Assembly: GCA_045541355.1 (NCBI GenBank)
Contig: JAZQIW010000046.1
Coordinates: 33,188 to 97,187 of the forward strand
From: UMGS1387 sp045541355
Lineage (GTDB): Bacteria > Bacillota > Clostridia > Oscillospirales > CAG-382
Direction of reading: 5' to 3'
DNA: 64,000 nt
Both the position numbers and the translations under genes were made by a program. Position 1 is the stretch's first letter, and each line of letters starts with the position of its first letter. The notes below the pieces were generated by a model. That model saw only the letters and a program-made list of their open reading frames with translations, was not told the DNA's origin and made no database searches. Of this stretch, positions 42,038 to 50,817 are shown one piece after another.

Positions 42038-42922
42038 ATGAGAGTTTCAGTAAGCTCATATTCATTCCAACAGTATATTTCAGCGGGTAAGATGACACAG
42101 CTTGACTGTGTTGCTAAGGCAAAGGAACTCGGTCTTGATACAATAGATTTTATTGAAATGAAGCTCGGTGAGAATCCTACGCTTGAAGAACAGAAGGAAT
42201 ATGCAAAGGAAATCAGAGCAAAGGCAGACGAGCTCGGCATGAACATCGAAGCCTACTTTGTAGGCGCACATCTTTACTATGACACACCCGAAGAAAACGA
42301 AAAAGAAGTAAAGAGAGTATGTGACCAGCTTGATATTGCAAAGATTCTCGGCTGTAAGGTAATGCGCCATGACGTATGTTACAGACTTACAAAGACGGGT
42401 AATGGCAAGAGCTTTGACCTTCAGCTCCCCACAATCGCAGAAAATTGCCGTAAAATTGCAGACTACGGTGCATCACTCGGCATTAAGACCTGTGCTGAAA
42501 ACCACGGCTATATCGCACAGGATTCCGACAGAATGGAAAGACTTTTCAATATGGTTAACCACGATAACTTCGGTCTTCTTGTCGACTTCGGTAACTTCTC
42601 CTGTGCTGACGAAGACCACATCACAGCCGTATCCCGTGTAGCTCCCTACGCTGTAAACGTGCACGCAAAGGATATGCACCTTTATAGCGGAAGAGATTCC
42701 GTTCCCGGCTTCTGCAGCTCCACACGCGGCGGTAACTTCTTCAGAGGCGCTATCATCGGTCAGGGCGACGTTCCCGTAAAGCAGTGCATCAGAATTATGA
42801 AGAGAGCAGGCTATGACGGATACCTCTGCATCGAATTTGAGGGCAAGGAAGACTGCATCAAGGGTATTGAGGAAGGCTACGCAACACTTAAGCGTTATAT
42901 TGCTGAGGTTGAAGCTGAATAG
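42038..42922 (+). CDS. Sugar phosphate isomerase/epimerase (second paralogue)
   Basis: A 294-residue TIM-barrel protein of the same superfamily as its neighbour. Metal-ligand strands are CKVMRHDVC, KTCAENHGY, LLVDFGNF, VNVHAKDMHLY and LCIEFEGKED. It differs from its neighbour enough to suggest a different step of the same pathway, for instance successive isomerisation of a cyclitol or keto sugar. It is the last gene of the pair and is followed by a weak terminator. GGAGGAAAA precedes the ATG inside the end of the upstream gene. Confidence 0.88.
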   Translation: MRVSVSSYSFQQYISAGKMTQLDCVAKAKELGLDTIDFIEMKLGENPTLEEQKEYAKEIRAKADELGMNIEAYFVGAHLYYDTPEENEKEVKRVCDQLDIAKILGCKVMRHDVCYRLTKTGNGKSFDLQLPTIAENCRKIADYGASLGIKTCAENHGYIAQDSDRMERLFNMVNHDNFGLLVDFGNFSCADEDHITAVSRVAPYAVNVHAKDMHLYSGRDSVPGFCSSTRGGNFFRGAIIGQGDVPVKQCIRIMKRAGYDGYLCIEFEGKEDCIKGIEEGYATLKRYIAEVEAE

Positions 42923-42956
42923 GCGGACATTTTTAAATTAGCTTCTCCCGAATGAG

Positions 42957-42985
42957 CCACTCAATCGTTGAGTGGGAGCGTCTTT
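42957..42985 (+). terminator. Terminator of epimerase pair
   Basis: An 8-bp stem CCACTCAA with its complement and a three-base loop; a U-run follows after seven bases. Confidence 0.55.
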
Positions 42986-43069
42986 TTGTTTCTTTTGTCG
43001 CGGGGAAAAAGGAACTCGGCTTTGCAGAGCCGAAATATCCCGATAATAATAGAAAGGTAGATAAATATT

Positions 43070-43780
43070 ATGAAAATAGTAGTTTGTAACACTTATGATG
43101 AACTCAGCCGGTATATTGCTGACAGAGTAGCAGGACTCGTAAACGAAAACCCTGAATGCATCCTCGGTCTTGCAACAGGCTCAACACCCGTTGGTGCTTA
43201 TGAAAAGCTGGGAGAAATGTGCAAAGCAGGCAAGGTTGATTTTTCAAAGGTTCGTTCCTTTAACCTTGATGAATACCTCGGACTTACACCCGATAATGAC
43301 CAGAGCTACCGCTACTTTATGAACAAGAATCTCTTTGAAAAGATTAATATCGACATCAATAATACAAGAGTTCCCAGCGGCATTTCCGATGACCCCGATA
43401 AGATGTGCAAGGAATATGACGAGGCAATAGAAGCTGCCGGCGGCATTGACCTTCAGCTTCTCGGCATCGGCGAAAACGGCCATATCGCTTTCAATGAGCC
43501 TGCAGAAAAGCTTTATAGCGGCACACACGTAACAGACCTTACAGAGAGCACAATCAAGGCAAACTCCCGCTTCTTTGAAAAGATTGAAGATGTTCCCACA
43601 CAGGCGGTAACTATGGGTATTGGCTCTATTATGAAGGCAAAGAGCATCATTATTGCGGCAAACGGTGCAAATAAGAAGGCTGCTGTGGATGTTCTCAGAA
43701 GCGGCATGATTGACACAAGCTGCCCTGCAAGCATTCTCAATGCACACAGAGACGTAACATTGGTTGTTTGCGGCTGCTAA
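43070..43780 (+). CDS. nagB: Glucosamine-6-phosphate deaminase
   Basis: A 236-residue enzyme, slightly short like other Gram-positive forms (about 240). Substrate loops LGLATGSTPVGAYEKL and RSFNLDEYLGL, and the active-site segment LLGIGENGHIAFNEP with the general base region are intact, as is VTMGIGSIM near 180. It converts glucosamine-6-phosphate to fructose-6-phosphate and ammonia, linking amino sugars to glycolysis. AGAAAGG precedes the ATG. No nagA neighbour is present. It has its own terminator. Confidence 0.95.
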   Translation: MKIVVCNTYDELSRYIADRVAGLVNENPECILGLATGSTPVGAYEKLGEMCKAGKVDFSKVRSFNLDEYLGLTPDNDQSYRYFMNKNLFEKINIDINNTRVPSGISDDPDKMCKEYDEAIEAAGGIDLQLLGIGENGHIAFNEPAEKLYSGTHVTDLTESTIKANSRFFEKIEDVPTQAVTMGIGSIMKAKSIIIAANGANKKAAVDVLRSGMIDTSCPASILNAHRDVTLVVCGC

Positions 43781-43853
43781 AGACGGATGCGTTGGCAGGG
43801 GCTAAAGACCCAGTCTTGTCATTGCAAAAGAATAAAAAGAAATAAGTGTTTAA

Positions 43854-43899
43854 GAGCAGAAGCTGCGGTGAAAGTAATCGCGTTTCTGCTCCTTTTTTT
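43854..43899 (+). terminator. Terminator of nagB
   Basis: GAGCAGAA with its complement, a 22-base loop and CCTTTTTTTG. It overlaps the start of the next promoter by little, leaving the giant gene independently transcribed. Confidence 0.8.
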
Positions 43900-43900
43900 G

Positions 43901-43929
43901 TTGACATACCATAAGGTGCGTGTTATAAT
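43901..43929 (+). promoter_or_regulatory. Sigma-A promoter for the giant surface protein
   Basis: TTGACA, 17-bp spacer, TATAAT. It lacks the GTTACA repeats of the two SLH promoters. Confidence 0.88.
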
Positions 43930-43972
43930 TAAAATAGAATATTATGGTTATATCAGGTTTTCGGAAAGAGTG

Positions 43973-46900
43973 ATGAAAGTGAAAAAAACATTTGTATCGA
44001 CATTATTGTGTACTTTGATTACAGCGGTTTTGTGTACTGCTTTCTGCCTGTCGGCAGCGGCTGTATCTGTGCGGCCTGTCAGCAGTGATAAGGTGTCCTT
44101 GAATCTTGAAGAAAGAGTGACGGCAAGAGTTAAGGCATCCTTGCAGCTTGAGGCGGTAAGAAGCAATAAGACAACCGAATACGGCTTTATTGTAACAAGA
44201 CTTGCACTTCTTGAGCACCACGGTGTTGCGCTTGATGACTTTTATGACGGATGTATAGACCGAATAGTTAAGGGTATATCAAGAGGCGAAATAAACGGCG
44301 AGACAATCAACGAGCATTTTCAGATTGGCGAGGACGGCTTGTATTTTGCGGCGCTTATGCGTAATCTCAATTCCGAATTCTATGACGAAACACTTGTGGC
44401 AAGACCGTATGTTGTTTATGACGGAAATACATATTACGGCGATGTAATAATGGTAAATGTAATCGACCTTATTTGGAGTTATAAGAATAACGAGGAGTAT
44501 TATAACAGCCTTGACGATTATAAGAGGTCAAAGGTAGATGAGATAATAAACCTGTATTACGGTACGGTTGCCGAAAGAATAAAGGATAGAGTTGTAATTC
44601 CGGTCAATGATAATGAGTATCCTATAAGAAAGGCTTTTGATACAAGACTCGGACAGGATGTATACTATATATGTGCATGGATAGAGAATGAACTAAAGTA
44701 TATTCCCGTGTGCGATGACTGTTATCCGAGGATTGTTGACGATGAGTATGTCACCGAGGCATACTGCGAAAAAATCTGCACCTATGAGTATAAAGACGGT
44801 ATATATCACTTAAACCCCGTAACAGGCTTTGAAAGCCGATACAGCGGCGAGTATATCGGCATGGAACGCGAGGATATGTCGGGGCTTGACACCTATAACA
44901 AAAACCACCTGTTCTATTTTGAAGAAGAATTTGTAATTGCATCGGTCGGCGATGACGGGAAAGTTTCCTTTGATTGCTTTGACAGAGAGCTTGAGGTTGA
45001 CGAGGAAACGGTAATTGTAGTGTCATGCCATGACCGGGATCAGGAAAGAACGGTGTATTTTTCCTGCGATGCCGAGACGTTTTTTGATGAAGTGTCGCAA
45101 AGCGGCACAAAAACCTTTGATAAGGCAAGCGTTGTTGTGGCAAATAATCCTGACAGTAAAACGTGTGAATTTGCCGAGATCATCTATATTTATTGTGAGG
45201 AGTTTATAAATCTTCCAAGCTCTCAGCCCGACGGTACAATTCAGGATTACATTCAAATTGATACACCCCTTGACGTTGCCGAGAATTTAATCATTCCCAC
45301 AACACTTGACGGCGAAAAGCCTGCAAGATGGGTGTTCAATAAGGAACTTTGGAAAGATGTTTATTATATTTATGCACATGTAGACGGCAGAGAAAGATAT
45401 ATTCCTATTTCTTATGAGGATTGTCTTCCCGAAATTATAAATCCCGAAGCAGACGATGAAATTACAGTTGAATATGAAGATAAACTGTGTACATATACCA
45501 TCGAGGATAACCTGTATGTCATAAAGTCTCTCGGATATGATGTTGATAATGAGACGGAAGAATATATCGGTATCGAAAAGCAAGACAAAACGGTTCTTGA
45601 AACAGAAAATGAAAACGCCATGTTTTATATGGAAGAGGCGGAAATAGAGCTTTCCTGCCTTGACGGTGTTTATTCCTGTGAGCAGACAGGCAGCTTTGAG
45701 CTTTACGATTGTACAAAAATAATTCTTCTTCTTTACCATGAAGAGTGCGGAGAATACCATTTCCATACCTTTGATGCCGAAAGCTTTGTACAAAAGGACA
45801 TGACACTTTCCGATGTGTCGCTTGTGCTTTCAAATAACATAAACTCCCTTCAGAGTGAGTACCTGACAGCACTCTTTGCAAGAGGCGTAGCAGAGGAGCT
45901 TGGCGTATCTGTACCCGAGGGCGTTCATGAAAAGGGTAAATACATCGAGGACAGCGTTAATATAGACTCGATTTTGGAATTTTCAGAAAACCTTATTATT
46001 CCCACAACCCTTAACGGCGGAAAACCCGTAAGATATGTGTTTGACGAGAGTACGGGCAAGGACACGTATTATGTATATGCATATGTCGATTCCTCCTGCA
46101 GATATGTTCCTCTTGCAAACGATAGGGATTCATATCCCGCTATTATTGACTTCGGCGATTTGACAAGTCAATATCATGATAAGCTTTGCGTATATACAAT
46201 CAAGGATAATAAATATGTCATAAAATCCCTCGGCTATGATTTGGATAACGAATCGGAGGAATATATCGGTATCGAAAAGGAAAATATGGCTGTGCTTGAT
46301 ACGGATAATGAGAGTGCCATGTTTTATAGTGAGGGCGATGCCGAATGCTTTAAGAAGGTCGAAGGAAAGGTCTTTGATCTCGGAATCGAAAGAATGGCAG
46401 AGCTTTGCGATTATACAAGGATTATAATCCGCGGGTATGATTATTATGATGAAGGGTATATCTTCCAAGAATTTGACAGCAGCAGCTTTACAAAGAGCCT
46501 TAATTTTGACAGTATTACTTTCTTTAGCTGTGTTCTTGTCAATAATCCGGATAGTAATTCGTGCGAAAAAATGGGGCTTGTCTATGCTATTTGCGATGAT
46601 GAAGTGAGGTTTGATGAACCCGAACGCATAATGCGTGACAGAATCGTCTCCTACGGAAAGACGGTAAGTGAGCCGAACAATGTCTGGCGCTCGGTGTATA
46701 ATGTCTATAATCCTTATACGGGACAGATGGAATACAGCGTTCCGTCGAGATTTACCGCGAGAAATGAACATTACTGCGAAATTCTTGATACGGGAATGAT
46801 TGCAAGTGTACGAAACGGATATGTAGAGGAGGATGAATCCTATGCATATGCCGGAGGTCTTTCCTGGCTCTACGGCTACGATAAAGAAACGGGAATAGTA

Positions 46901-49900
46901 AATGTTGCACCCGAAAATGCACTTACAGACGGCGGATGTATATGGTGCATGAATAATGCCCTTTGTAATCACGAGGACACGAATAAAAACATTTTCGGAG
47001 AAGACTTCGAGGGAGAAGCTGTCAGAATAACGGAAGATACTTGTATCTCGGTAATTTCCGGCGATAAAGAGTTTTTCTTTAACTGGGGACAGATGTCAAG
47101 GGTAAGCCTTGAAGAATTTGAGACGGTTGCCGAAAGACTCCTCTGTTATGGCATAGATGCCGATGGAAACAAACGCCATGCTCCCTTTATTAAGGCATAT
47201 GTGTCGTTTGATACCCGGTCGGATGAAGAATACCCCGAGGCAGAGTATATAGTAATTGCGGTGTATGACGGCGAGACGGTTTTTGAAGGGGATGAGTGCG
47301 ATGAGCATAAATCCCAAAGCGACGTTTCTTATAGCGGACAGTATAGCGTAGTTGCTACAAATTCCTATTGCTTTAACTCGGGTGACGAAGAATACAGTCC
47401 TCTTGGGGATGCTTTGGGCGAAAATACACTCTTTGTTACGGCACTTGATGAGGATGCTCCCTTTGAAAGAATGTATTTTACATCAGACGAGCTGAATCTC
47501 GAAATGGATGCAGACAGCTACATAATGTCAACTCTTAATATAGAGTATATCTATGACCTTGTGGGAGGCGTACCCCATTTCAAAGAGGTTGTTTCCTGCG
47601 TCGGAGACGTGCCCCGGGTGCTTGTTACCGATGAGGCACAGGTGCATTACCGAGAGGTAATAGGACCTGATGACTGCTATAGGGATTGGCATACAGGCAA
47701 TTTCGACCACACAAATCCCAAGGCAAAGGGATATATTACCGTTGACGGAAAGGATATATATTTCTTTGATGCCCCCAGGGGATATATTGATGTTGACTTA
47801 AGCGTGCTTGATGATATTGAGGATGAAATTCTGAGGCAAGAGGCAGAGTATATTCTCAGAAACTCGGGTAATGTAAAGGTAATCGGCAAAAGACTCATTG
47901 ATGCTGAGGAGGGGCTTTATGAGTACTATGTTGATTATGCCTGCATGACAGATACTGCCGAAGAGATTATCGTAAACCTTAACCGCCTGTACTCGGGTGG
48001 ACTGTACCGCCTCGAGTTTTATGATGTAAACGGTGACGGCGTGCAGGATTATATGATGTATAAGAGCGTGACTTACGGCTTTGCCGACGATGATGAAACA
48101 AAGACCTTTAGCTTGGATATACAAAAGAATACCCCTGTAATGATAGAAGAAGCGGATTCCGAATGGGACGCAGGCTTTGTTCCTACCATTTATACAAACG
48201 GTGCACAACTTTCGGGAAAAGACTTTGATAACGGGGACATGATAATAGCATATGTCAGCCCTGAGGAAAACTTGATAGAGGTTTATGATGTAATTGAACC
48301 CGAAACAGGTCTTGTAACAGGCTTTAATCTTGCCTTCGGTAGAATATCCGTTGGCGAAAAGGAGCTTTGCGCAGCATACTCCTATCGACTGCTTGAAGGC
48401 TTCTTTGACGGAAATGAAAATAATTACAGATACTATAATTCCGATAGATTAATGTTTAAAAAGCACCTTTATGCAAATGCCTCTGCGTTCCCGAGGCTCA
48501 TGAGTCATTCCTTGATGAACTATACGGTGGATGTGTATACTGTTTCAGCACTCGGTCTTGAAAACTTAATCTACTATGATTTCAGAGAGGACATTGAGCG
48601 TTACTGTCCCGTTACCGTTTCGGATATATGTATCCCCGTGACGGATGCGGATAATATGTATGAAACACGTACATACAGTATGTACGATGCAAATGACGAT
48701 AAAACGTATTATTATCTTACCTGCTATGACGGCACAGAAAACATGGATGTTGCAATAGACGTGGATAATATGTATCCCAAGATGGAAATGGAGGACGGAG
48801 AGTATCTTCTTTGCTCCGCCATGGGCATTTACGGATATTATGCATACGCAGATAAGCTTTGTACCTTTGAGAAGACGGAAGACGGCTTGTATAGACTCCT
48901 GCCTCTGCTTCATGCCGAGGACTGCTACGGGAACTATATCGGAATAAACCGCGACAGCAGCGTTCTTGTATCGGGCGAAGAGGGCAAGCTTTACGGAAAT
49001 GATTTCGGTTATGAAACATATGCTGTTATAAATAAGCTTTCCGATAATACCTTTGAGCTTTTGGATGCAAGTGCCGGTGAAACACTTCTCGGCGATATTT
49101 ACAGCGTAGACGGTTATACGGTTGAAAACTTCACCATGACCGACAGCTCGAGAATAATCATAAAGAACAGAGTGACGGATAATGACGAGTATGCCGTCGA
49201 GTATCTTGAGTACGATATGGACAGCATTTCCTCTTGTATGGACAACCCTCTTGTAAATGTCCAGTTTGTGCTTTCATCAACCGAGGAAAGGGATACAGCC
49301 GAGCTTGTTATTCTCTATGGTGAGGCAGAGGACTTTGCCCTTGATAATGACGGCATAAGAATAATCAGCTCTGATGAAGCAGTGGATGAGGCATTGGGTA
49401 AATACAGAGCTGTTTATGAGGTGTATAATCCATATAGCGGAAAGAGGGAAGAAAACTGCTTTGACAAGAAGCTGTTTGATACCCCCGAGGATGTATCCCG
49501 CAATTTCTGCAGATATAGTGTCGTAAAGGTAAAGGCAGGCTTTGTTGATGAGGTTATTTGTGATTTTGGCGACGCGGAGGCGGTGTGGATTTCGGACTAT
49601 GACGAACAAAACGGCACCTTTAATGTAACCCCCGTTTCATATACAGAGGGAGTTACTTGTCCATCCTGCTTTGATGAAATACTTGCAGACAGACAGGCTG
49701 TTTACTGCGAGGGTCTTCTCGGTGAGCCCATAGAAAATGCTGTGTTTGCACTTGATGAGGATACGGCTGTATCGCTAATAAGCCATTACAATCAAGATAC
49801 GCTGCTGCGTTGGGGCACAACATCTCCCGAGGATTCTACTGCGCTGGCATCCTTGGAGCAGAAGTATTTGTGCTATAACAGCAAAGCTCGAGATGACAAT

Positions 49901-50377
49901 GCAAACTATTATACCGAATATGCAAGATATCTCAAGGCGTATGTCAGCACAGAAGGAAATTTTGTAATAATCGTTGCTCATGATGATGAAGAGACAGCGT
50001 CAACGGAACTTTGCATAGACCATCTTCCGCCTGCTCCGCCGACACTTGAAAATCCGCCGGAGCTTATCGAAAAGCTTGAACGCGGCAAGAAACAGCTTAA
50101 TGCCATAAGAATATCAAACGCAAAATCCAAGGAGGCAAGAAAGCTTGTTGTTCAATGTCTTACAAGCATTCTTGAGGATGCTGACAGGGGTCAGTATATC
50201 GACAAGAATTATGTCCGCGAAAATTACAGAGAGCTTGTTGACAGAGTTAAAACTATTGTAAAAGAAGAAATGTCCGATAGTGAACGCTCGAATTTCTCAA
50301 ATCTTCTTATGAAGAATATTGATGATGATGTTCAGGACTTTATTCTTGATTACTTTGATATAAACATTAGTATATAG
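43973..50377 (+). CDS. Giant secreted protein built of SLH-protein ectodomain modules, no SLH domain
   Basis: A 2134-residue protein. Signal peptide about 1-28 (KKTFVSTLLCTLITAVLCTA, ending LSAAA). It lacks SLH domains and a sortase motif. A module first seen in SLH protein 1 (IPTT, then WVF or YVF, DVYYIYA, KSLGYD, EYIGIEK) occurs about at residues 205, 435 and 672, the first copy being the most diverged. A Cys domain with CIWC is near 986. The second half, from about 1110, follows SLH protein 2's ectodomain: FFDAPRGYI, DVNGDGVQD near 1350, a module near 1550 and a CPSC domain near 1895. A helical tail, about 2020-2134, is unique. ATG at 43973 with GGAAAG is chosen since the frame upstream lies before the promoter. 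The domains are not ones I recognise. Confidence 0.75.
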   Translation: MKVKKTFVSTLLCTLITAVLCTAFCLSAAAVSVRPVSSDKVSLNLEERVTARVKASLQLEAVRSNKTTEYGFIVTRLALLEHHGVALDDFYDGCIDRIVKGISRGEINGETINEHFQIGEDGLYFAALMRNLNSEFYDETLVARPYVVYDGNTYYGDVIMVNVIDLIWSYKNNEEYYNSLDDYKRSKVDEIINLYYGTVAERIKDRVVIPVNDNEYPIRKAFDTRLGQDVYYICAWIENELKYIPVCDDCYPRIVDDEYVTEAYCEKICTYEYKDGIYHLNPVTGFESRYSGEYIGMEREDMSGLDTYNKNHLFYFEEEFVIASVGDDGKVSFDCFDRELEVDEETVIVVSCHDRDQERTVYFSCDAETFFDEVSQSGTKTFDKASVVVANNPDSKTCEFAEIIYIYCEEFINLPSSQPDGTIQDYIQIDTPLDVAENLIIPTTLDGEKPARWVFNKELWKDVYYIYAHVDGRERYIPISYEDCLPEIINPEADDEITVEYEDKLCTYTIEDNLYVIKSLGYDVDNETEEYIGIEKQDKTVLETENENAMFYMEEAEIELSCLDGVYSCEQTGSFELYDCTKIILLLYHEECGEYHFHTFDAESFVQKDMTLSDVSLVLSNNINSLQSEYLTALFARGVAEELGVSVPEGVHEKGKYIEDSVNIDSILEFSENLIIPTTLNGGKPVRYVFDESTGKDTYYVYAYVDSSCRYVPLANDRDSYPAIIDFGDLTSQYHDKLCVYTIKDNKYVIKSLGYDLDNESEEYIGIEKENMAVLDTDNESAMFYSEGDAECFKKVEGKVFDLGIERMAELCDYTRIIIRGYDYYDEGYIFQEFDSSSFTKSLNFDSITFFSCVLVNNPDSNSCEKMGLVYAICDDEVRFDEPERIMRDRIVSYGKTVSEPNNVWRSVYNVYNPYTGQMEYSVPSRFTARNEHYCEILDTGMIASVRNGYVEEDESYAYAGGLSWLYGYDKETGIVNVAPENALTDGGCIWCMNNALCNHEDTNKNIFGEDFEGEAVRITEDTCISVISGDKEFFFNWGQMSRVSLEEFETVAERLLCYGIDADGNKRHAPFIKAYVSFDTRSDEEYPEAEYIVIAVYDGETVFEGDECDEHKSQSDVSYSGQYSVVATNSYCFNSGDEEYSPLGDALGENTLFVTALDEDAPFERMYFTSDELNLEMDADSYIMSTLNIEYIYDLVGGVPHFKEVVSCVGDVPRVLVTDEAQVHYREVIGPDDCYRDWHTGNFDHTNPKAKGYITVDGKDIYFFDAPRGYIDVDLSVLDDIEDEILRQEAEYILRNSGNVKVIGKRLIDAEEGLYEYYVDYACMTDTAEEIIVNLNRLYSGGLYRLEFYDVNGDGVQDYMMYKSVTYGFADDDETKTFSLDIQKNTPVMIEEADSEWDAGFVPTIYTNGAQLSGKDFDNGDMIIAYVSPEENLIEVYDVIEPETGLVTGFNLAFGRISVGEKELCAAYSYRLLEGFFDGNENNYRYYNSDRLMFKKHLYANASAFPRLMSHSLMNYTVDVYTVSALGLENLIYYDFREDIERYCPVTVSDICIPVTDADNMYETRTYSMYDANDDKTYYYLTCYDGTENMDVAIDVDNMYPKMEMEDGEYLLCSAMGIYGYYAYADKLCTFEKTEDGLYRLLPLLHAEDCYGNYIGINRDSSVLVSGEEGKLYGNDFGYETYAVINKLSDNTFELLDASAGETLLGDIYSVDGYTVENFTMTDSSRIIIKNRVTDNDEYAVEYLEYDMDSISSCMDNPLVNVQFVLSSTEERDTAELVILYGEAEDFALDNDGIRIISSDEAVDEALGKYRAVYEVYNPYSGKREENCFDKKLFDTPEDVSRNFCRYSVVKVKAGFVDEVICDFGDAEAVWISDYDEQNGTFNVTPVSYTEGVTCPSCFDEILADRQAVYCEGLLGEPIENAVFALDEDTAVSLISHYNQDTLLRWGTTSPEDSTALASLEQKYLCYNSKARDDNANYYTEYARYLKAYVSTEGNFVIIVAHDDEETASTELCIDHLPPAPPTLENPPELIEKLERGKKQLNAIRISNAKSKEARKLVVQCLTSILEDADRGQYIDKNYVRENYRELVDRVKTIVKEEMSDSERSNFSNLLMKNIDDDVQDFILDYFDINISI

Positions 50378-50397
50378 TTCTTCCGCGTTTTTCCACC

Positions 50398-50537
50398 TTT
50401 TCTCCACCTTTTCTTTAGAAAAAGAAAAGGTTCGCCAAAAGAAACCGTAACCGCAACTTTTCTTTTGGGATTAGACTCAAACGCAATATTCTCGATTAAT
50501 GCGATTCGCTGATGCTTTTTTGCTTCAGCGAATTTTT
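50398..50537 (+). repeat. Dispersed intergenic hairpin element, copy 2
   Basis: Closely similar to 30343-30483: the CTTTTCTTTAGAAAAAGAAAAGG stem, GGTTCGCCAAAAGAAACCG, CTCGATTAATGCGATTCGCTGATGC and a terminator-like stem 50504-50515 with 50522-50533 (one mismatch) plus four U. It lies 20 bases after the giant gene stop and may end its transcript. Confidence 0.75.
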
Positions 50538-50721
50538 GTTTTTTGAGTTACTTCCTGTCAGACAAAAATGTAACTTAAAAAGGCAAAAGTAAGCCTCGCT
50601 GTCCGCAGACAGCGAAACTCCTGCCGGACAAAATGTAACTTAAACCCCTCAAATGTAACCTAAAAAGTAACTAAAAAAGTAACTCAAAAAAGTAAAAAAG
50701 AAAAACCCTTTTTCTATTGTG
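50538..50721 (+). other. AT-rich spacer with hairpin and TGTAAC repeats
   Basis: No gene is seen. It holds a perfect 8-bp hairpin (50596-50603 with 50608-50615), TGTAAC at 50569, 50634 and 50654, and two copies of a GACAAAAATGTAAC-like string that also ends the inverted repeat at 30539-30550. Confidence 0.5.
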
Positions 50722-50750
50722 TTGACATCGACATTTTTAAAGTGTATAAT
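50722..50750 (+). promoter_or_regulatory. Sigma-A promoter for metal GTPase genes
   Basis: TTGACA, 17-bp spacer, TATAAT, 67 bases upstream of the ATG at 50818. Confidence 0.88.
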
Positions 50751-50817
50751 GTTAGATAGGAATATTATGCAAAAACATAAAAATAATAAAACTGTATTTT
50801 GAAAGGAAGAAAGATAA

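Noticed and set aside
43787..43972. N-terminal extension of the giant gene
   Set aside because: It spans the nagB terminator and the gene's own promoter; a signal peptide begins at the ATG at 43973.
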